A stretch of 33,012 nt of DNA, from contig JBNJGS010000025.1 of the NCBI GenBank assembly GCA_051747965.1, positions 1 through 33,012 on the forward strand, written 5' to 3'. Under the pieces are notes generated by a model. That model was not told the DNA's origin. It saw only the letters and a program-made list of their open reading frames with translations, and made no database searches. Source of the stretch: JAQIBY01 sp051747965 (lineage in GTDB: Bacteria > Bacteroidota > Bacteroidia > Bacteroidales > ML635J-15). A program made the translations under genes and the position numbers. Below, one piece after another: positions 32,989 to 33,012 of this stretch. Positions within the stretch are counted from its first letter, which is position 1, and every line of letters starts with the position of its first letter.

Positions 32989-33012
32989 ATGAACAAACGC
33001 AAAAACCAAAAC
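32989..33012 (+). CDS. Start of an unidentified protein (partial)
   Basis: ATG at 32989 opens MNKRKNQN and runs off the right edge. The promoter just upstream (32942-32972, 17 bases before the ATG) supports it. Only eight codons are visible, so no product can be named. Confidence 0.35.

Noticed and set aside
1..33012. CRISPR arrays, rRNA, insertion sequences, phage genes, attachment sites
   Set aside because: No regularly spaced repeats, no rRNA-like stretches, no transposase or integrase motifs were seen.

Overview
The window looks like a chromosomal segment of a Bacteroidota bacterium, probably of the Bacteroidales/Marinilabiliales type. The grounds are a type IX secretion (T9SS) C-terminal sorting domain on a C10 protease, a PorV/PorQ-like barrel, the cluster rpmB-rpmG-DUF4295-ftsY, a START-like small protein, a KDO-8-phosphate synthase for LPS, and several promoters that fit the Bacteroidota pattern TTG/TTTG-N19-21-TAnnTTTG. 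No species name can be read from the sequence. Most genes are housekeeping; no phage, insertion sequence or CRISPR array was seen.

Layout. Positions 1-6920 hold a partial gene end (+), then a minus-strand run: START-like protein, LptF/LptG permease, two glycosyltransferases, ribBA and fmt. Positions 7122-7324 hold a complete tRNA-Met unit (promoter, gene, terminator; minus). Next come a GroES-like protein (-), cytidine deaminase (+), kdsA (-), a small membrane protein (-), a CoA-disulfide-reductase-like flavoprotein (+), a short-chain dehydrogenase (+), and an HD phosphohydrolase with a PLP aminotransferase (-). A secreted C10 cysteine protease follows at 14556-16232 (+).

The most unusual part is 16499-18482 (minus strand). 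A 425-residue protein has the layout of a pro-kumamolisin/sedolisin (S53) peptidase, but every catalytic residue I can align has been replaced. It overlaps by 11 bases a 120-residue protein that resembles domain 4, the membrane-binding domain, of cholesterol-dependent cytolysins. A 42-base near-perfect palindrome lies upstream of the pair, and a nest of inverted repeats that could fold as an RNA lies just downstream. Neither protein has a visible signal peptide. I propose this pair as the candidate undescribed system.

To the right are a D-serine dehydratase/D-threonine aldolase-like enzyme (-), an HD protein and cinA (+), the ribosomal/ftsY cluster (+), and an hpt-adk-obg-PAP2 operon (-). In that operon adenylate kinase is a tandem two-domain fusion whose second domain has lost the AMP-binding arginine. 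Then follow purE with two outer-membrane barrel genes (+), a secreted beta-propeller/transglutaminase protein (-), a membrane-anchored coiled-coil protein (+), and the first codons of a gene running off the right edge.

The housekeeping genes serve nucleotide metabolism (cdd, hpt, adk, purE), flavin synthesis (ribBA), translation (fmt, tRNA-Met, rpmB, rpmG), membrane targeting (ftsY) and envelope building (kdsA, LptF/G, glycosyltransferases). The start codons of several entries were moved inward from the longest open frame; the reasons are given per gene.
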